A stretch of 64,000 nt of DNA from Burkholderia stagnalis (GCF_902830275.1 NZ_CADESW010000001.1:802036-866035); one strand, 5' to 3'. Counted from the stretch's first letter, positions 1 to 11,480 are shown. Notes: generated by a model from the letters alone, not told the origin. Made by a program: numbers and translations.

Positions 1-2
1 TC

Positions 3-137
3 GTCGTGGTGCTCGTGATCCTGGGGCTCGCGCTGCTGTTCTTCATCGAACGGCGCAGCCGCGACCGGATCCGCGAGCGCCTGCTGCACCGCTCCTCGCG
101 GCGATCGCATCGCTCGCATACGCATCATCATCCGTGA
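3..137 (+). CDS. C-terminal end of a membrane protein (partial)
   Basis: Only the last 44 codons of this gene lie in the window; the start is off the left edge. The visible part is a strongly hydrophobic stretch (VVVLVILGLALLFFIE) that looks like a final transmembrane helix. It is followed by a short basic, His-rich tail ending HTHHHP and a TGA stop. The family cannot be named from this fragment. An inner-membrane protein with a short cytoplasmic tail is the most that can be said. Confidence 0.55.
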   Translation, partial: VVVLVILGLALLFFIERRSRDRIRERLLHRSSRRSHRSHTHHHP

Positions 138-225
138 CGCCGCGCGTCGCGCCGGGCGCGCGTGCGTGCATGGACATGCCGGAATCCGAATCAATGCCGC
201 GCATCACCCGACGCCGGCCCGCCTG

Positions 226-654
226 TTACCGGCAGTCGCCGACCCGCTTGCCGCGCCAGGTCCATGCCATCGTGTACGCACCGGCCTGCGCATGCTGGCC
301 GTGCATCTGCCCCTTGAGGTCGTAGCTGGTCGGCGTGACAGTGCCCGTGACGTTCGCCGTGCCGCGCCCCTGCGCGTTCGCGCATGACATCGCCACCTTC
401 AGCGTCGTGCCCGCGTAATCCCAGTGCGTGATCGTGCAGGCGACGTTGTCGCGCCGCATGCGCGCTTCCATCGTCGCGCGGATGTGCTTCGCGTCGGCGT
501 CGGTCAGGCACTGGTCGGGCACCGGGTCGCCCGACGGCAGCGGCTTGCCGTTCAGCGTATAGGCGGTGTCGTCGTGCCACATGCCCGGCGACACGGTTTG
601 GGCAAACGAAGCAACGGCAAAGCCGGCAAGCCCGGCGGCAATCAGCAGTTTCAT
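226..654 (-). CDS. DUF3617-type small exported protein
   Basis: A 142-residue protein starting at MKLLIAAG, with a clear Sec signal peptide (about residues 1-19, ending ASFAQ). The mature part has the DUF3617 pattern: a PGMW motif just after the signal, four cysteines (QCLT, VACT, MSCAN and GDCR at the extreme C-terminus) and a beta-rich body. Function is unknown; the family is common in beta-proteobacteria and is probably periplasmic. A longer reading frame from 711 exists, but the signal peptide fixes the start at 654. It sits 75 bp downstream of the OmpA-like gene on the same strand. Confidence 0.75.
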   Translation of the reverse strand: MKLLIAAGLAGFAVASFAQTVSPGMWHDDTAYTLNGKPLPSGDPVPDQCLTDADAKHIRATMEARMRRDNVACTITHWDYAGTTLKVAMSCANAQGRGTANVTGTVTPTSYDLKGQMHGQHAQAGAYTMAWTWRGKRVGDCR

Positions 655-729
655 GATTTCGGTTTCGGCTCGGCATGCGCCCGCGCGGCCGCACCGGATG
701 CGGCCGCACACGGCGACGTGGAACGACGG

Positions 730-1710
730 TTATTGCTGGACGAGTTCGACGCGGCGGTTTTGCGCGCGGCCCGCGTCGTCGCCGTTGGATGCCACCGGCG
801 ACAGCGACGCGACGCCCTTCGCGCTCAGGCGCGCGGGTGCGATCTTGTAGGTGGTCGCCAGCGCCTGCGCGACCGCTTCGGCGCGCTTCTGCGACAGGTC
901 GGCGTTGCGCGCGAACGGGCCTTGATTGTCGGTATGGCCGACGATGTACACCTTCAGCGCCGGGTTCGCCGTCAGCAGCTTCGCCATCTCGTCGAGCTGC
1001 GCCTTCGATTCCGGCTTGACCTGCGCCTTGTCGGTATCGAAGTAGATGCCGTACAGCGCGACCTTGCCCGTTGCCGCCAGCCCCTTCTGCAACGCGCCCG
1101 AATCGAGCACCTTGACCTGGCCGGTCTGCATCGGCTTCACCTCGACGACTTCCTCGTAGACGAGCGTGCGCTTGTTCGACGCGGAATCGTCCATGATGTG
1201 CAGGAACACGTACGCATCGCCGGACGCACGCGACAGCTTCGCGAGGATCGTGCGGTGCTTGTCGCCGAAATTGGCCTGGCCGACACCCGGCTGCGCGACC
1301 CGGTTCGAGCTGATCACGACGCTCTGGAATTCAATACCGCCGGATTTCCCGCATTGCTCCTGCGTGCAGCGGAACAGGATCTGGAAACCGCCCTTCTGCA
1401 GCGCGTCGAGATAGTTGCGCTCCACTTCCAGCGTCGACTTGTCGCCGCCGATCGTGTACGAGACGCGCGTGATCCGGCCTTCCAGGCTGAGGCCCTTGGC
1501 GGTCTTGCGGTCGTCGATCGGCTGGTTCGGCAGGAACGCCTCGTCGAAGGCCGTCTGCGAGTATGCATTGATGGTCGCGCCCGCGAAACGCGTGAGCAGC
1601 GGATGATCTTTCGAGCCCGGCGCATCGCCGGCGGCGAAGGCCTGCGCGGACAGCGACAGCAGCGCGGCGGCGGACAGCAGGCGGAATACGGACGATGCTG
1701 CGTTCTTCAT
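730..1710 (-). CDS. OmpA-family protein with DUF4892-like N-terminal region
   Basis: A 326-residue exported protein with signal peptide at about residues 1-27 (cleavage near AQAFA). Residues about 40-200 resemble DUF4892, including the CTQEQC cysteine pair. Residues about 210-326 form an OmpA-like peptidoglycan-binding domain, with a YFDTDKAQVKPES start, a VYIVGHTDNQG motif and a terminal AGRAQNRRVEL block. Known OmpA-like domains bind diaminopimelate in peptidoglycan, so this is probably a periplasmic or outer-membrane-associated cell-wall anchor. No beta-barrel is visible. Function beyond anchoring is unknown. Confidence 0.85.
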   Translation of the reverse strand: MKNAASSVFRLLSAAALLSLSAQAFAAGDAPGSKDHPLLTRFAGATINAYSQTAFDEAFLPNQPIDDRKTAKGLSLEGRITRVSYTIGGDKSTLEVERNYLDALQKGGFQILFRCTQEQCGKSGGIEFQSVVISSNRVAQPGVGQANFGDKHRTILAKLSRASGDAYVFLHIMDDSASNKRTLVYEEVVEVKPMQTGQVKVLDSGALQKGLAATGKVALYGIYFDTDKAQVKPESKAQLDEMAKLLTANPALKVYIVGHTDNQGPFARNADLSQKRAEAVAQALATTYKIAPARLSAKGVASLSPVASNGDDAGRAQNRRVELVQQ

Positions 1711-2081
1711 GGAGTCTCTCAGGATGGTTTGTTATTCGATCGGATGCGACGAAGCGCGCGCATATTACCAAATCTGTCCGGAGAGATTTTTGACGAATGA
1801 ATGATTTTCGGTGGCCTACGGCGGGCTGGCTCCGAGGGTGTTCAAGGCCAGCCGAAGTGCGGCGCAAAGTTGACATTGCGACAGACTGCACACTCCCACT
1901 GCCCGCGCCCAAGTCCGTTCAGACCCTCGCGACTATCGCGTTAATTCTTTGCGCATTCTCAAACGAGGTGCCCATTTTGCGCGCACGGTCAACGCGTTGC
2001 AGTAAGCAGCTCGATTCGCCGCGATGGCGGCGCGAAAGCCGATATCACGACAGCAGGATTTGGCACGACAGCGTTAAAAAA
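1711..2081. other. Intergenic stretch, no convincing gene
   Basis: It lies between the OmpA-like gene (reading left) and the AbiE pair (reading right). The first 60 bases hold the upstream region of the OmpA-like gene. GC falls toward 2060-2140. Open frames crossing it (for example from 1797) have no domain sense and overlap the antitoxin start out of frame. It may be the left boundary of the small toxin-antitoxin insertion, but no attachment site or repeat was found. Confidence 0.5.
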
Positions 2082-2117
2082 TTGCAGATAATCAAATACA
2101 CCCAATATATACTGCAA
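2082..2117 (+). promoter_or_regulatory. Candidate promoter/operator of the AbiE module
   Basis: TTGCAG (2082-2087) and TATATA (2106-2111) are spaced by 18 bases and could be -35 and -10 boxes. TTGCAG and CTGCAA (2112-2117) form an inverted repeat flanking the -10. AbiEi antitoxins of this family are known to repress their operon by binding inverted repeats in the promoter, so this arrangement fits an autorepression operator. The start codon follows 26 bases downstream. Confidence 0.4.
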
Positions 2118-2142
2118 CCAGACAACGCCCTAGTCACCCTCA

Positions 2143-2874
2143 ATGAGCAACAAAACAGTCCAGCGGTTGATGCAAGAGACCCGGCGCGGCTACCCCATCG
2201 ATTCCGAAACGCTTCGGGACATGGGTGTGAGCGCGGCCCTGGCGTCGCATATGGTCAAGTCCGGCTGGCTGCAGCGCCTTTCGAAGGGTGTCTACCTGCT
2301 GACCGGTGACACGCCCTCACGAGACGGCATCATCGCGTATCTTGGCCGACGCGTCCCCGGCATCCACGTCGGCGGCAAGACCGCCCTCGCCTGGCAAGGT
2401 GTTCGCCACAATATCGCGTTCAACGAGAAGGTCGTTCTATGGGGCCCGAGGCCGTACCGCATCCCTTCATGGGTAGCGGAGCACATGCACTACACGTACC
2501 AGACCACGGCCTTGTTCGACGAATCGTTGCCCTACTCGTCTGGGCTGGCGGCGCTTCCTACAGGTGATCCTGACTTACTTGTGTCGGTGCCGGAGCGAGC
2601 GATATTGGAGCTCGCAAGCGACATCGGAAAAGGACAATCGATGGAGGAAGCAACCAACCTGGTGATCGGATTGCGCAACCTGCGCGTCAAGACGCTGGAC
2701 ATGCTGCTGCACCACTGTACGAGCGTGAAGGTCGTCCGGCTGGTGCGAGATCTTGGACAGGGCGCGGATTTTCCATGGGCGCAAGACCTTCAGAAGCATG
2801 TCAACCGCCTCGGCGAAGGCACGCGATGGTCGAACAAGATGAAAAACGGCAAGCGACTCACACTCAAACCGTGA
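2143..2874 (+). CDS. AbiEi-family type IV antitoxin / autorepressor
   Basis: A 243-residue protein. The N-terminal ~90 residues form an AbiEi-type winged-helix region (VSAALASHMVKSGWLQRLSKGVYLL, given in parts: VSAALASHM, VKSGWLQRL, SKGVYLL). The C-terminal half has the SVPERAILELASD segment typical of the AbiEi antitoxin domain. In this family the antitoxin both neutralises the partner nucleotidyltransferase and represses the operon. The stop overlaps the toxin ATG by one base (TGATG), indicating translational coupling. GC content is visibly lower than in flanking genes, suggesting acquisition by transfer. Confidence 0.85.
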   Translation: MSNKTVQRLMQETRRGYPIDSETLRDMGVSAALASHMVKSGWLQRLSKGVYLLTGDTPSRDGIIAYLGRRVPGIHVGGKTALAWQGVRHNIAFNEKVVLWGPRPYRIPSWVAEHMHYTYQTTALFDESLPYSSGLAALPTGDPDLLVSVPERAILELASDIGKGQSMEEATNLVIGLRNLRVKTLDMLLHHCTSVKVVRLVRDLGQGADFPWAQDLQKHVNRLGEGTRWSNKMKNGKRLTLKP

Positions 2875-3824
2875 TGAACCCGACCTACGTAGACACCGTC
2901 CGGCTGATGCTCGCGATCGCACCGATCGTCTTCGACACGCCGCGCTTCGCGATGAAAGGCGGTACCGCACTCAACCTGTTCCTGCACGACATGCCGCGTC
3001 TGTCCGTCGATATCGACGTCGTGGTCACCGATCGAAGCATGAACCGAGAAGAAGCGCTCGAAGCGATCGACAAGGAACTGGATCGAACCCGCAAGCAAAT
3101 CGAGGCCGAGGGGCATGCGACCAAGTTCTCGGCCGCCTCCTCATCCGGGAAAGCGAAGGGCGATGACGTGAAGCTCGTGGTCATTTCCGGCACGGCCGCG
3201 GTCAAGGTCGAGGTCAACTACATCTTCCGAGGCACGCTGCTTGAACCGGTCCGGCGCCCGCTCACGCAGCAAGCCGAAGACACCTTCAGCGCCAGCATCG
3301 TCGTCCCGACGCTTCATGAAGCCGAACTCTACGGCAGCAAGCTTGTGGCCGCATTGGACCGCCAGCATCCGCGCGATCTGTTCGACGTGATGCATCTGGT
3401 CTCGCGCCACGGGTTGCGCCCGGATATCGTGGATGCGTTCGTGGGCTACCTCTCCGGGCATAACAGGCCGATTCACGAGGTGCTCTTCGGACCGATGCAT
3501 TCGATGGCGGAAGCCTATGAATCCGATTTCGTCGGCATGACCGCCGAACCCGTCGGCCTGGATGTGCTCGAGGCAACGCAAGAACGGCTCCATCGGGAAC
3601 TGCCGGCGTCACTCACGGAGAATCATCGTCGATTCCTGATATCGCTGGTTCAGGCCGAGCCCGACTGGTCCTTGATGCCATACGAGCATCTGCGTGAACT
3701 TCCGGCACTGAAATGGAAGCTCATCAACCTCGAGAATCTCAAGAAGAAAAAGCCGAAGGTGTTCGAGCAGCAGGCGTCCGAGCTCCGCGAGCACTTCGCC
3801 AGGCTGGACAACGACACGCGCTGA
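2874..3824 (+). CDS. AbiEii/AbiGii-family nucleotidyltransferase toxin
   Basis: A 316-residue protein of the DNA polymerase beta-like nucleotidyltransferase superfamily. The signature is present: KGGTALN (residues 28-34), then LSVDID (43-48), whose acidic residues bind metal. A further conserved block is LHEAELYGSKLVAALDR with RDLFDV after it. Characterised relatives are toxins that modify essential RNA and act in phage abortive infection. The chosen ATG at 2874 overlaps the antitoxin stop; upstream in-frame ATGs (2775, 2826) lie inside the antitoxin gene. Low GC like its partner. Confidence 0.87.
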   Translation: MNPTYVDTVRLMLAIAPIVFDTPRFAMKGGTALNLFLHDMPRLSVDIDVVVTDRSMNREEALEAIDKELDRTRKQIEAEGHATKFSAASSSGKAKGDDVKLVVISGTAAVKVEVNYIFRGTLLEPVRRPLTQQAEDTFSASIVVPTLHEAELYGSKLVAALDRQHPRDLFDVMHLVSRHGLRPDIVDAFVGYLSGHNRPIHEVLFGPMHSMAEAYESDFVGMTAEPVGLDVLEATQERLHRELPASLTENHRRFLISLVQAEPDWSLMPYEHLRELPALKWKLINLENLKKKKPKVFEQQASELREHFARLDNDTR

Positions 3825-3854
3825 CGCCACGCGTCATCTTGCGCCACCTCCCGC

Positions 3855-5870
3855 CTACCCCACATTCATCGGCAGCAGCACCATCTGCTTGCCTTCGACA
3901 TGCAGCCGCGCCTGCAGCTCGACGGGCGTCTGGTTGTGCAGCCACGCGGTCAGGAAGTTCACGCGCCGGAAGATCAGCTTGCTCGCGAAGCACACGCTGT
4001 TCGGGAATTCGTCGAGCGTCGCCGATGCGAGGTTCATGAACTCGACCACCGGGTTCGTGCCGAACGCGATCCGGTAATCGGCCGCGATGCCGTTGCGCCG
4101 GCAATGCGCGACGTAGTAGTCGAGCGCCTCGGTGATCGTGTGCCGCAGCCGTTCGAGATGCTCGTGCCCGTCGTACGCCTTCGCGTCGACCTCGCCCACC
4201 GCGAGGAAGATCACGTTGCGGAAGTGCCCCGGGAACAACCGGTTCACCCACAGCAGCGCGTGCATGCTCGCCCCACGATGCTTGCCGACCAGCAGCACCG
4301 CGGTCGGCTGGGACGGATCGGGCTTGCCCGGCGCCGTCGCTTCGTCGACGGCCGGCGGCGCGCCCGAGAACAGCGCATCCTCCTTCGCGAGCTGCGCGCG
4401 CGTCTCCGCGTAGTGGCGGTTGATCAGGAAGCACGCCGCGACCACCGCGCTCGTCACGAGCACCGTCAGCCAGCCGCCTGCCGTGAACTTCTCGACCAGC
4501 GTGATCCCGAGCACCGTCGCCGTCACGACCAGCCCGATCGACGTCAGGAAGAAAGGCTTGTACCAGCTGCGCTCCACGCGGCGCTGGCGCCACCAGTAGG
4601 TGCTCATGCCGAGCAGCGACAGGCTGAACGTGAGGAACACGTTGATGCTGTACAGCACGACCAGCACGTCGACGCTGCCGTGCGTCCACAGCAGGATCAG
4701 CAGGCTCGACGCGCCCACGACGATGATGCCGTTCTGCCGCACGAGCCGCGTCGACAGGTCGCGGAAATGGCGCGGCACCCACGAGTCGGACGCCATGTTC
4801 GACAGCACGGCCGGGCCGTCGAGAAAGCCGGTTTGCGCGCCGACCAGCAGCAGCCCCGCCTCGAACGCGAGCACGGCCCCGAGCAGCAGGTGCCGCGCGA
4901 ACGCCGAGCCGAGCCCGAGCTGGTCGATCACGCTGCCGAACACGACCGCGTTGAGCGTCTTGCCTTCGACCGGCGCCGCGTGCCACAGCATGTAGAGCAG
5001 GATGATCCCGCCCGCGGTAAACGCGAGCGACGTCGACATGTACAGCATCGTCACCTTGCCGTTCGGCACGCGCGGCTCCGCGAGCATGTTCACGTTGTTC
5101 GACACGGCCTCGAGGCCCGTGTACGTGCCGCCGCCGAGCGAGAACGCGCGCATCAGCAGCGCGAGCATCACGAAGGTGCCGAGCGATTGCGACATCCCGT
5201 GCGCCTCGTGCACCGCGTCGGGCACGATCGCCGCGAGATGGTCGCCGTGCGCCGCCACGCCGTAGACGATCAGCCCGAAGTGCAGCACGACGAAGCCGAT
5301 GAAAATCGGCAGCAGCACCAGGATCGACTCCTTCATGCCGCGGAAGTTGAGCCCCGTCATCAGCACGATCAGCACGATCTCGGTCGTCAGCTTGAACGCC
5401 TGCGCGCTCACCGGCAGCATGCTGTAGAACGCGTCGACGCCGCTCGCGAGCGACGTCGCGACGGTCAGCACGTAGTCGACCAGCAGCGCCGCGCCGGACA
5501 CGAGCCCCGGCTTCGGCCCGAGCAGCGCGGTCGCGACGCGGTAGCCGCCGCCGCCCGTCGGGAACAGTTCGATCACCTGGTTGTAGCCGATCGCGATGAT
5601 GAACACCGTCGCGGCGGTCGCAAGCGCGAGGAACAGCGCGAGCGGGGTGTGATGGCCGAGCGCGAGGAACGCCTCCTCCGGGCCGTAGCACGACGACGAC
5701 AGGCCGTCCGCGCCGAGCCCGACCCACGCGAGCAGCGGCGTCACGGCGATCGCGTGACGCGTGCGCGGATCGAGGGGATCGAGCGGCTTGCCGACGAGTA
5801 CCTGCCACATCCTCTGAAGTGCGGTCACGATCCCTCCCGATGGCAGACGCGCCGGCGTCGTCTTCTCCAA
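3855..5870 (-). CDS. APC-superfamily permease, KimA/KUP-like, with C-terminal cytosolic domain
   Basis: A 671-residue protein: about 12 hydrophobic helices in residues ~40-490, then a soluble domain of ~180 residues. The first helix region has the GLGADGLSSSCYGPEEAF signature (in parts GADGLSS and CYGPEEA) shared with KimA-type potassium importers; PTGGGGYRVA and GGGTYTGLEA follow. KimA proteins of Gram-positives import K+ and are gated by nucleotides through a C-terminal domain, so an ion or amino-acid transporter at the inner membrane is expected. Substrate here is an inference. It lies downstream of glk on the same strand and may be expressed separately. Confidence 0.75.
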   Translation of the reverse strand: MEKTTPARLPSGGIVTALQRMWQVLVGKPLDPLDPRTRHAIAVTPLLAWVGLGADGLSSSCYGPEEAFLALGHHTPLALFLALATAATVFIIAIGYNQVIELFPTGGGGYRVATALLGPKPGLVSGAALLVDYVLTVATSLASGVDAFYSMLPVSAQAFKLTTEIVLIVLMTGLNFRGMKESILVLLPIFIGFVVLHFGLIVYGVAAHGDHLAAIVPDAVHEAHGMSQSLGTFVMLALLMRAFSLGGGTYTGLEAVSNNVNMLAEPRVPNGKVTMLYMSTSLAFTAGGIILLYMLWHAAPVEGKTLNAVVFGSVIDQLGLGSAFARHLLLGAVLAFEAGLLLVGAQTGFLDGPAVLSNMASDSWVPRHFRDLSTRLVRQNGIIVVGASSLLILLWTHGSVDVLVVLYSINVFLTFSLSLLGMSTYWWRQRRVERSWYKPFFLTSIGLVVTATVLGITLVEKFTAGGWLTVLVTSAVVAACFLINRHYAETRAQLAKEDALFSGAPPAVDEATAPGKPDPSQPTAVLLVGKHRGASMHALLWVNRLFPGHFRNVIFLAVGEVDAKAYDGHEHLERLRHTITEALDYYVAHCRRNGIAADYRIAFGTNPVVEFMNLASATLDEFPNSVCFASKLIFRRVNFLTAWLHNQTPVELQARLHVEGKQMVLLPMNVG

Positions 5871-5980
5871 GGTAGGAGGGTTCGCAAGCGTCCGCCAGTC
5901 GGCACATTCCTTAGGGCGGCATGTGTGGCTGACGAGACGCTTTCAGTACACCGACGTCCGGCAGACAGTGTGCGATCGCC

Positions 5981-6994
5981 TCAACCAAGCTCGCCGAGCA
6001 CGCGCGCCAGCATGCGCGACACGCCCGCGAACGCCGGATGCGGCGCGGTGATCACGAAGGTCGGAATCTTCGCCAGATAGCCCGCGAAGCGGCCCTTCGC
6101 CTCGAAGCGCGCGCGAAACGGCGACGCGTCGAACAGCGCACCGAGGCGCGGCACGACGCCCCCGCCTATATAGATGCCGCCGGTCGCGCCGAGCGTGAGC
6201 GCCAGATTGCCCGCGAACGTGCCGAGCATTCCGCAGAAACAGTCGAGCGTCGCGATGCAGCGCGCGTCGCCGGCAAGCGCCCGCTCGATGATCGCGGCGG
6301 AATCGGTTTCGCGTGCGGCACGCGCATCGCGCGCGGCGAGCGCCGCATGGATCACCGCGATGCCCGGCCCGGCCGCGAGCCGCTCGAACGACACGTGCGG
6401 CCAGCGCGTGCGCGCAAGGCGCAGCACATGATCCTCGCGTTCGTCGGCCGGCGCGAACGACGCGTGCCCGCCTTCACCGGACAGCGGCACCCACGCATCG
6501 CCCGCGCGCACGAGCGCGGCGACGCCCAGCCCCGTGCCGGCGCCGAGCACGCCGATAGCGCCGCCGGGTGCCGCCGCCCCGCCGCCGACCGGCCGCCGCT
6601 GTTCGTCGGACAAATGCGGGACGGCCATCGCCAGCGCCGAGAAGTCGTTGACCACGTGCAGCGTGTCGAAGCCGAGCGCGCGACGCGTCGCGTCGATCGA
6701 GAATCGCCAGTGATGATTGGTCATGCTGACGAAGTCGCCGTCCACCGGGTTGGCGATCGCGATCGCCGCATGCCGCACCCGCGCGCCGCCGGCATCGCGC
6801 AGGAACGCGCGCACCGCGTCGGCGATGCCGGCGTGATCGCCGCAGCGATAGACGCGCACGCCGCCGATCCCGTCGCGCGCGGTTTCCAGCGCGAAGCGCG
6901 CGTGCGTGCCGCCGATGTCGGCCAGCAGGCGCGGTTCGGCCGCGTGCATCATGCAGCGCGCGAGCGGATCGTCGCGGAGGGTCGCTTCGCTCAT
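5981..6994 (-). CDS. glk: Glucokinase
   Basis: A 337-residue ROK-unrelated, E. coli Glk-type glucokinase, which phosphorylates glucose to glucose-6-phosphate with ATP. Visible motifs are the phosphate-binding [11 protein letters not shown] (residues ~26-36), the [11 protein letters not shown] block, [10 protein letters not shown] (adenosine-binding) and the catalytic [10 protein letters not shown] loop. The start used gives an N-terminal extension before the first motif; an internal ATG-ATG pair near residue 15 is an alternative start. It follows the aldo/keto reductase by about 50 bases and is the last sugar-related gene of the thu block, so it probably handles glucose released from the imported disaccharide. 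Confidence 0.88.
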   Translation of the reverse strand: MSEATLRDDPLARCMMHAAEPRLLADIGGTHARFALETARDGIGGVRVYRCGDHAGIADAVRAFLRDAGGARVRHAAIAIANPVDGDFVSMTNHHWRFSIDATRRALGFDTLHVVNDFSALAMAVPHLSDEQRRPVGGGAAAPGGAIGVLGAGTGLGVAALVRAGDAWVPLSGEGGHASFAPADEREDHVLRLARTRWPHVSFERLAAGPGIAVIHAALAARDARAARETDSAAIIERALAGDARCIATLDCFCGMLGTFAGNLALTLGATGGIYIGGGVVPRLGALFDASPFRARFEAKGRFAGYLAKIPTFVITAPHPAFAGVSRMLARVLGELG

Positions 6995-7042
6995 CGTGTC
7001 TCCCGGATGGTCATGGGTTGTCGATCCTGCCGGTCGTGCCGG

Positions 7043-7969
7043 TCATGGCACCTCCACGCCCCGCGCCGCCTCCAGCAGCGCGAACCAGTGCTCGCGCGCG
7101 AGCGTCAGCCGGGTCGCCGCCACCGCCTCGCGCAGCGCCGCGATGCGGCCCGACCCGACGATCGGCAGCGGCCGGCACGGCAGCGCGAGCAGCCACGCGA
7201 ACAGCACCGTCGTCGCGCACACGCCGAGTGCGCCGCCGATCCGCTCGGCACAGGCGCGCACGCGCGCGGCGGCCGGCGACGCATCGGTCAGCACGCGCCC
7301 GCCCGCGAGCGGCGACCACAGCATCGGCGGGCTGCGCCAGCGCTGCGCCTGGTCGAACGTGCCGTCGTCGAGCGGCGCGAGATGCAGCAGCGAGCATTCG
7401 ACCTGGTTCGTCGCGAGCGCCATCCCGTGCGCGGCCAGCCGGTCCTGCAGCAGCGCCGCTTGCGCCGGCGCAAAGTTCGAGATCCCGAACGATCTCACCT
7501 TGCCGTCGCGCCGGAGCGCGGCGAAGGTCGCGGCGACTTCGTCGGCGTCCATCAGCGGATCCGGGCGATGCAGCAGCAGCAGGTCGAGCCGGTCGGTGCA
7601 CAGCGCGCGCAGCGACTGCTCGACCGACGCGACGACATGCGCGGCCCCCGTGTCGTAGTGCTTGACGCGGTGCTCGGGACGCTGCGCGGACACCGGGCGG
7701 ATCCCGCACTTGGTGACGAGCTGCATTCGCTCGCGCAGCTGCGGCGCGTCGGCGAGCACGTCGCCGAACAGGCTTTCGGCCGCATAGTCGCCATAGATGT
7801 CCGCGTGATCGAAGCTCGTCACGCCGAGGTCGAGCGCCGCTTCGACCAGCGCACGGCGCTCGCCGCGCGACAGCCGCCAGTCGGCGATCCGCCACATCCC
7901 GAACACGATCCGCGAGAACGGCATCGCGTCGGCGCCCATCGCGATCGTCGTGCAAGGTGCTTGCGTCAT
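7043..7969 (-). CDS. Aldo/keto reductase (YdhF-like)
   Basis: A 308-residue (beta/alpha)8 NADPH-dependent oxidoreductase. Catalytic residues of the family are visible: Asp and Tyr in FDHADIYGDY, Lys in LVTKCGIR and His in LLLLHRPDPLMD. The NADP-binding C-terminal pattern PIVGSGRIAALREA is present. The start ATG at 7969 nearly abuts the porin stop at 7972. Placed between porin and glucokinase at the 3' end of the thu operon, it could reduce a keto-sugar intermediate, but this role is inferred only from position. Confidence 0.83.
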   Translation of the reverse strand: MTQAPCTTIAMGADAMPFSRIVFGMWRIADWRLSRGERRALVEAALDLGVTSFDHADIYGDYAAESLFGDVLADAPQLRERMQLVTKCGIRPVSAQRPEHRVKHYDTGAAHVVASVEQSLRALCTDRLDLLLLHRPDPLMDADEVAATFAALRRDGKVRSFGISNFAPAQAALLQDRLAAHGMALATNQVECSLLHLAPLDDGTFDQAQRWRSPPMLWSPLAGGRVLTDASPAAARVRACAERIGGALGVCATTVLFAWLLALPCRPLPIVGSGRIAALREAVAATRLTLAREHWFALLEAARGVEVP

Positions 7970-7971
7970 GC

Positions 7972-9525
<1,554 letters not shown>

Positions 9526-10674
9526 TCAGCCGGCGACGTCGAGATCCAGCACCGGCGGCGCATCGGCGGCCGCGGGCCCCGGCGCATGGATGCGGATCGG
9601 CTCGCCCGCGGCCGCGCTCGCGTAGATCGCGTCGAGGATCTCCATCACGATCAGCCCTTCCTCGCCCGGCGCCGGATGCGGGACGTCGCACAGGATCGCT
9701 TCCGCGTAGTCGTACATCGCCGAATGCGCGCCGTCGGCGGGCGGGTTCAGGCGCATGTCGAACTGCGCGCCGTTCTGCTCGATGAAGATGTGCGCGTCGA
9801 ACGTGTAGCCTTCGTTCAGGTTCTTCTGCAGCAGCCCCGCGCGCGTGCCGAGCAGGCGCGTCTCCATCAGCTCCGCTTCCTGGATGTTGGTCGCCCACGA
9901 TGCCTCGAGCGCGAGCGTCGCGCCGTTGTCGAAGCGGATCAGCGCGGCCGCCAGATCCTCGACGTCGAACGTCTTGCCCGCGCGCGCCGCGAGTTCGCGC
10001 GCGATCGGGTCGTAGGTGCTGCCCATCACCCACACCGGCTTCGGATACCCCATCAGCCACAGCGCGAGGTCGAGGCGGTGCACGCCGAGGTCGATCAGCG
10101 GCCCGCCGCCCGCGAGCGCCTTGGTGCCGAACCAGCCGCCGAAGCCCGGCATCCCGCGCCGGCGGTGCCACATCGTGCGGCCGAAGTAGAAATCGCCGAA
10201 CACGCCGGCATCGACCTGCGCCTTCAACGCCCGCGACTGCGCGCTGAAGCGGTACGAGAAGTTGATCATCAGCCGCTTGCCGGCGCGCTGCGCGGCGATC
10301 AGCATGTCGCGCCCCTCGTCCGCGTTCAGCGCCATCGGTTTCTCGCACAGCACGTGGCAGCCGGCGTCGAACGCGGCGAGCGTCAGCTCGCGATGGAACT
10401 TGTTCGGCGTGCACACGCTGACGACGTCGAGCTTCTCGGCGGCGAGCATCGCCTCGGCCGTCGCGTAGCGCGCGTCGATGCCGAACGCGTCGCCGACCTT
10501 CGCGAGCCGTTTCGCGTCGGGGTCGGCGATCGCGACCACGTCGACGTCCGGATGCTCGCGCCAGCCCTCGATATGCTTGCGGCCGATCCCGAGCCCGATC
10601 ACGCCCACGCGCAGGCGGCGGCCGCGCGCAATCGCCGCCGCTTCCGGCAGCTCCACCTTGTAGTCGTCGTTCAT
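9526..10674 (-). CDS. thuB: ThuB-like sugar 3-dehydrogenase (Gfo/Idh/MocA family)
   Basis: A 382-residue NAD(P)-dependent oxidoreductase. The Rossmann motif [15 protein letters not shown] is at residues ~23-37, and the EKPMALN motif with its catalytic Lys follows. A second catalytic block is [19 protein letters not shown] (in parts [19 protein letters not shown]). In rhizobia and Agrobacterium, ThuA and ThuB together convert trehalose and related disaccharides to 3-keto derivatives. Its ATG overlaps the thuA stop by four bases. Assignment as ThuB rests on family plus the complete thuEFGKA context; the exact sugar is inferred. Confidence 0.83.
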   Translation of the reverse strand: MNDDYKVELPEAAAIARGRRLRVGVIGLGIGRKHIEGWREHPDVDVVAIADPDAKRLAKVGDAFGIDARYATAEAMLAAEKLDVVSVCTPNKFHRELTLAAFDAGCHVLCEKPMALNADEGRDMLIAAQRAGKRLMINFSYRFSAQSRALKAQVDAGVFGDFYFGRTMWHRRRGMPGFGGWFGTKALAGGGPLIDLGVHRLDLALWLMGYPKPVWVMGSTYDPIARELAARAGKTFDVEDLAAALIRFDNGATLALEASWATNIQEAELMETRLLGTRAGLLQKNLNEGYTFDAHIFIEQNGAQFDMRLNPPADGAHSAMYDYAEAILCDVPHPAPGEEGLIVMEILDAIYASAAAGEPIRIHAPGPAAADAPPVLDLDVAG

Positions 10675-11480
10675 GCGAGGTCTCCGGCGGTTTGCTGGAT
10701 GCCGACCTGCGCGAACTGCGTGCTCTTCTCGCTGAGCGTTTCGAGCGGCGCCGTGTTCGGGCAGCGGTCGGCGAGGTTCACGCGCGGCGCGGCCCACTGC
10801 ACCGCGTTCGCGATCACGCGCTGCACGTTGCGGTCGTGATAGGTCGGATACGCTTCGTGGCCGGGGCGGAAATAGAAGATCCGGCCGTGGCCGCGCTCCC
10901 AGCAGCAGCCCGAACGGAACACCTCGCCGCCCTCGAACCACGAGATGAACACGGTGCTGTCCGGCTGCGGGATGTCGAAGCGCTCGCCGTACATCTCCTC
11001 GTGCTGCAGCTCGAAGTACTCGCCGAGCCCGGCCGCGATCGGATGCGACGGCTCGACCACCCACAGCCGTTCCTTCTCGGCCGCCTCGCGCCACTTCAGC
11101 GAGCAGTTGGTGCCGAGCAGGCGGCGGAAGATCTTCGAGAAGTGGCCGGAATGCAGCACGATCAGGCCCATCCCTTCGAGCACGCGGCGCTGCACACGCT
11201 CGACGATCTCGTCGGAGACCTTCGCATGCGCCTTGTGCCCCCACCACACCAGCACGTCGCACGCGGCGAGCCGCGCCTCGCTGAGCCCGTGCTCGGGCTG
11301 GTCGAGCGTCGCGGTGCCGATCTCGAGCGGCAGCGCGCCGTGGCCGAGCGCCGGCGTCTCTGCGAGCGCGCTCGCGATCACCTGGTGAATGCCGTCCGGG
11401 TAGATCGCGCGCACGCCCGCGTTCTCGCGTTCGTGCTCGAACTCGTTCCAGACGATCACTGAAAGTTTCTTGCTAAGCAT
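10671..11480 (-). CDS. thuA: ThuA-like trehalose-utilisation protein
   Basis: A 269-residue ThuA-domain protein with a glutamine-amidotransferase-like fold. Typical family elements include [10 protein letters not shown] at the N-terminus, [26 protein letters not shown] and [14 protein letters not shown] near the C-terminus. ThuA is required with ThuB for formation of 3-ketotrehalose in rhizobia, although its own chemistry is poorly defined. It overlaps thuB by four bases and follows the ABC ATPase gene by about 93 bases, all in one direction. Confidence 0.87.
   Translation of the reverse strand: MLSKKLSVIVWNEFEHERENAGVRAIYPDGIHQVIASALAETPALGHGALPLEIGTATLDQPEHGLSEARLAACDVLVWWGHKAHAKVSDEIVERVQRRVLEGMGLIVLHSGHFSKIFRRLLGTNCSLKWREAAEKERLWVVEPSHPIAAGLGEYFELQHEEMYGERFDIPQPDSTVFISWFEGGEVFRSGCCWERGHGRIFYFRPGHEAYPTYHDRNVQRVIANAVQWAAPRVNLADRCPNTAPLETLSEKSTQFAQVGIQQTAGDLA

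Noticed and set aside
424..1800. Long plus-strand open frame opposite the DUF3617 and OmpA-like genes
   Set aside because: Arg/His-rich translation with no domain, a typical antisense shadow of GC-rich coding DNA.
1797..2309. 170-codon frame running into the AbiEi gene
   Set aside because: Overlaps the antitoxin start in another frame and has no recognisable domain.
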